Made by a program: the position numbers and the translations under genes. A stretch of 5,278 nucleotides of DNA from Nocardioides sp. GTDB taxonomy: Bacteria > Actinomycetota > Actinomycetes > Propionibacteriales > Nocardioidaceae. The notes below the pieces were generated by a model. It did no database searches. It saw only the letters and a program-made list of their open reading frames with translations, and was not told the origin of the DNA. The stretch covers positions 1-5,278 of the forward strand of contig JAKDNC010000286.1 of the NCBI GenBank assembly GCA_030452025.1, in the 5' to 3' direction. This document shows, piece by piece, positions 5,224 to 5,278 of this stretch; the first letter of the stretch is position 1; each line of letters begins with the position of its first letter.

Positions 5224-5278
5224 GGCGGGGTAGCTCAGCTGGTTAGAGCGCACGACTCATAATCGTGAGGTCGCGGGA
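5224..5278 (+). tRNA. tRNA-Met, anticodon CAT (elongator type), 5' part; cut by the right edge
   Basis: The first 55 bases are present. They comprise the acceptor 5' strand GGCGGGG (5224-5230), the D arm with GCTC/GAGC, and the anticodon stem CACGA/TCGTG around CTCATAA with CAT at 5258-5260. The T arm has begun (GCGGG). The first base pair cannot be checked because the 3' strand is missing. The anticodon stem lacks the three consecutive G-C pairs next to the loop that mark initiator tRNA, so this is an elongator type. A lysidine-modified tRNA-Ile with a CAT gene anticodon is formally possible, but the body reads as actinobacterial elongator Met. Confidence 0.93.

Noticed and set aside
1..5278. 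CRISPR arrays, insertion sequences, integrases, attachment repeats or phage genes
   Set aside because: I looked for repeated units, terminal inverted repeats and transposase or integrase motifs and saw none. LrgA is holin-like by family only and does not indicate a prophage.

Overview
The window looks like chromosomal DNA from a high-GC actinobacterium. Coding regions show strong G/C preference at third positions, -10 boxes are of the TANNNT type, one gene starts with TTG, and the tRNAs carry no encoded CCA. A Nocardioides-like organism is my best guess; that is inference, not something the sequence proves. No stretch longer than about 100 bases lacks a gene or RNA.

Left part (1-1563), minus strand: a thiolase gene followed, with a 4-base ATGA overlap, by the start of an alpha/beta hydrolase that reads as 3-oxoadipate enol-lactone hydrolase (PcaD). 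The two fit the end of the beta-ketoadipate pathway for aromatic compounds: PcaD makes 3-oxoadipate, and after CoA transfer a thiolase cleaves it to succinyl-CoA and acetyl-CoA. A LysR-type regulator of the BenM/CatM/CatR kind (1564-2448, plus strand) is divergent from the thiolase. The short AT-rich gap between them (1494-1563) holds candidate promoters for both directions and a small palindrome.

Middle part (2449-3597), plus strand: a two-gene LrgA/LrgB (CidA/CidB) membrane operon. It has a TTG start behind a strong Shine-Dalgarno sequence and a 4-base ATGA overlap between the genes. Families of this kind are known as holin-like proteins and, in several organisms, as transporters of small carboxylates such as pyruvate or glycolate.

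Right part (3598-5278), plus strand: an amidase-signature hydrolase with an intact Lys-Ser-Ser triad and NylA-like motifs, then tRNA-Thr(GGT), an 11-bp hairpin with a GUGA tetraloop, and the first 55 bases of an elongator-type tRNA-Met(CAT). In many actinobacteria this tRNA pair leads into the rpmG-secE-nusG-rplK region, so the right edge probably borders conserved core genome.

Nothing here is a clearly new system. The most interesting signals are two genes with the same leaderless-looking start arrangement, the compact LysR/thiolase control region, the lrgAB pair next to aromatic-acid genes, and the structured spacer between the two tRNAs.
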